Assembly (NCBI GenBank): GCA_033964015.1
Contig: CM066923.1
Coordinates: forward strand, 2,046,001-2,110,000
DNA length: 64,000 nt
Direction: 5' to 3'
DNA from: Scolanthus callimorphus
Lineage: Eukaryota; Cnidaria; Anthozoa; Actiniaria; Edwardsiidae
Shown here: one piece after another, positions 39,001 to 42,000 of the stretch
Layout: each line of letters opens with the position of its first letter
Position numbering within the stretch: position 1 is the first letter of the stretch
Translations under genes and position numbers: made by a program
The notes under the pieces: generated by a model
Databases searched by the model: none
Told to the model about the DNA's origin: nothing
What the model saw: the letters and a program-made list of their open reading frames with translations, nothing else

Positions 39001-42000
39001 GAATTATTGTGGTCACAGTTATTGTCACTGTTGCTGCTGTTGTTATTATCGTTGCTGTTGTTGTTACGGATCTAACATCACCTAAAAACGTACATACCGC
39101 TGTATTTCCAACAGTGTAATAGCCCGCAGGACACGGGACCATTACGCCGCTATAGATTGAGGGACACGCATACCCCGCGAGGCAAGCCGTACATTCCGCT
39201 TGAGCACCTTTGCTATATGTACCCTGTTTGCATTTTATGGCCTTTGAGGAGGTTGTGCTGGGACACATGCATCCTGGAGAGCATGGTGTACAGACCTGTG
39301 GAGGAGGGCAAGACAAATATGTGTGGCTATTAAACATTTCCTTTCCTGTATAGGCTGGGATTCGTGTGGATTATATTTAACAAATAGATCTCGTTTTGCG
39401 TGCGTGTATACTGTAATAGATACACAGATGACGTCACAGAATTTCATGAACAAAAAAGTACGCAACGAGACGCAGCTATGACGTCAATCGCTATGATGTC
39501 AATCGTGCGTGTGTACTCTAATAACACCGGGCCTGTCAGCCAATAAGAACGCGCGTTTTTACTAGTGTTGTTGTATAACGCAATATACTGGCCATCGCAG
39601 CATTTATAGTCGTAACTATAATGAAAGCTGTAAATCATGCCATGTATTCATCTTTTTAAATGGTCCTTTATCCACCTGAAAATGCCAAACAAATTCCAGA
39701 AAGACAAAGGATTCTTCATGTAAATATCACGTGGTTTGAGTGGACAATTTGCATACGTACGTAAAGAGGTCTATTTATTTCCCTAATATAGCTCCCTAAC
39801 ATAGATAGACTCAGATATACTCTCAAAGGCATTTGAAACGTCTCTTCACATGCAGGGTTTAGTTCCCCTTTGTCGCTTACTCGTTGCTTCGCGAATCACA
39901 CTTCGCTCGCTTCTCGTTAGCCTGGGTTTTTTCGGATATTTGATTTTATTTGTGTGGGAACGCAGGATTCCTGTGTCGAGGGGAGGAAAGAAGTGAAACG
40001 AGACACAGGAATCCCGCGTGCCAAAAAATCAAATTTCCGAAAAACCCCGCTGGAGAGCCGGCTCGCAGGCTAACGAGAAGCGAGAGCAGAGAAGAGCGAG
40101 AGGAGAGAAGCGAGAGCAGACTTGCACGCTAGCTTCTCGTCGTTTCGCGACTCATCTCGGCAAGTGTCGCTCGCTTTTGTAAGTATCCTTAGAGAGCTTG
40201 ACTAATGGCAAGTCTAGCCAACAGACCGCCTTATTAGGAACAGCTTCTCGCATAAGCTTCCTATTTCGAAGCACCAACTTACGATTTGTCTTCCTGTGGA
40301 GTACCACCCGCTTTCACAGGGGAGAGATTGGTTTGTGTCTGTCCGGGGACAGGAGAACCCTTCAGGGCAGTCTGTACAGCTGGCTTGACTGCCGATTGAG
40401 AACGTGCCCTGAAAAGGACATGAGCATACACAAGTCTAAGTCAGTGAGGCACATGAAACCCAAGATATAATGCGTCTATTCGTACATATAGTCAGACAGC
40501 TGAATTTTTCTGCCACAACTACCTACCTTGGGGAACATGGACACAGATTTTCATACTATTGACTGTTTTTAAATATTTTTAAACCATCAAAAGGTAACAA
40601 TTATAAGTATATTTATATCAATCCATATATAATCTATATCAAATGGGTGTAACACTGCCTGATCACTTTAAGCTGTAACGATGGCTATGAAGAAGGCTGA
40701 CAACGGCAGAGATCAATGTAATCGATAGCGAAACGCGACGCGTTTTCGAGTTTTCAGTCTAGAAACCGTAGGGGATCACTGTTTATGGTCTACACGCCGA
40801 GAAAAAGCCACACTGTTAATATGGTTATATACACATGTATGCTAGCATATTTTTTTGGCTAAGAATTTACTCACCGGCAAACATGGAGCATTCCCACCTC
40901 CATCCGTACTCGGGCATTGCCAACCAGCTGGACACGCTTCACAAGAATCCTTGCATCCAACCGAGAATGTCCCAGCCGGGCAATCATAAGCTGTGGACTC
41001 GTTGGTTTTCGGACAGTACTTGGCCTTCGGACAAGGCGTGCAGTGCTGCTGGTTACCCAATGAGTAAGTACCTGTCGACATTTTAATAGCCTAGTCAGTC
41101 AATCCTTTGTCATTGTTTCCGTTCGCTAAGAGGTCACGTGACCCGGTCCTCCTTAAAATGAGCAGCTTTATGCAAATGATGCTCAGAAAGAAATCTCTTG
41201 ATAAACATATAAAAGCAAAGTTTCAGATTTGATTTTCCAAATTCAATCGATAACATGGTTCTATTATACATTTTCTGAATCAGCCGATGGAGATGGATGC
41301 TTTCTCCGACTTGTTATGTTGCTTGGCTGACAAAACATTGTTTTCATTGTGCAGTTCCAGAAAATATCCCTACCCCCCCCCCCCCCCACGGAAGGCAGCG
41401 GAAATTTCAAGGGGGTGGGGATCCGAGAGTGTAAAATTTCCGAGCGTTTGGTGGGTGCAGCACAGCGTCATTTTTCTTAGGGATGTGTGTTTAGTGTTTG
41501 ATGGATATATACCTAGACAAAGAAACATGGAGTACACGTGAGATATTTTTTTTTCATATTTTATAGTTGCAAACACTATGGAACAAAATAATTTAATCAA
41601 AACGCTTAGTCAACGGCTCTTTTCAAAATTCCAGGGAGGTGGGAGGTAGAACAAAAACTCATTGTCAACGGCTCACGGAAATTCCAGGGGAGTGGGCGTT
41701 TTAACAATCACCCCTGGAAAGGAAATTTCAAGGGGGAGGGGGTCTGAAACAAAAGTACCCTCCGGCAGGGGGATATGGAAATTTTCAGCAACCGCACATT
41801 TCATGAGAAATCTCGTCATAACCATCCACAAACAAATTTCTATACTTGATTTACAGAACTGAATCTTATTTTACTAAGCTAAGGTTTGAAGATTGCGTCC
41901 ACTTTTAATGGACGATTCCAACTATAAGCGCGCGCTCTCTTCTTTATTCCGAAATGCCCAAGTCGTGTCCCACAACTACCAGAATGCAGCGCGCGCTTTT

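Larger units (their letters stand above)
33579..39097. other. 5.5 kb intron of the giant gene
   Basis: No exon that fits the module pattern. Contains the hairpins, GTG-rich tract and tandem repeats listed separately. A 36-bp microexon-like piece at 37694-37729 is discussed under findings. Confidence 0.7.
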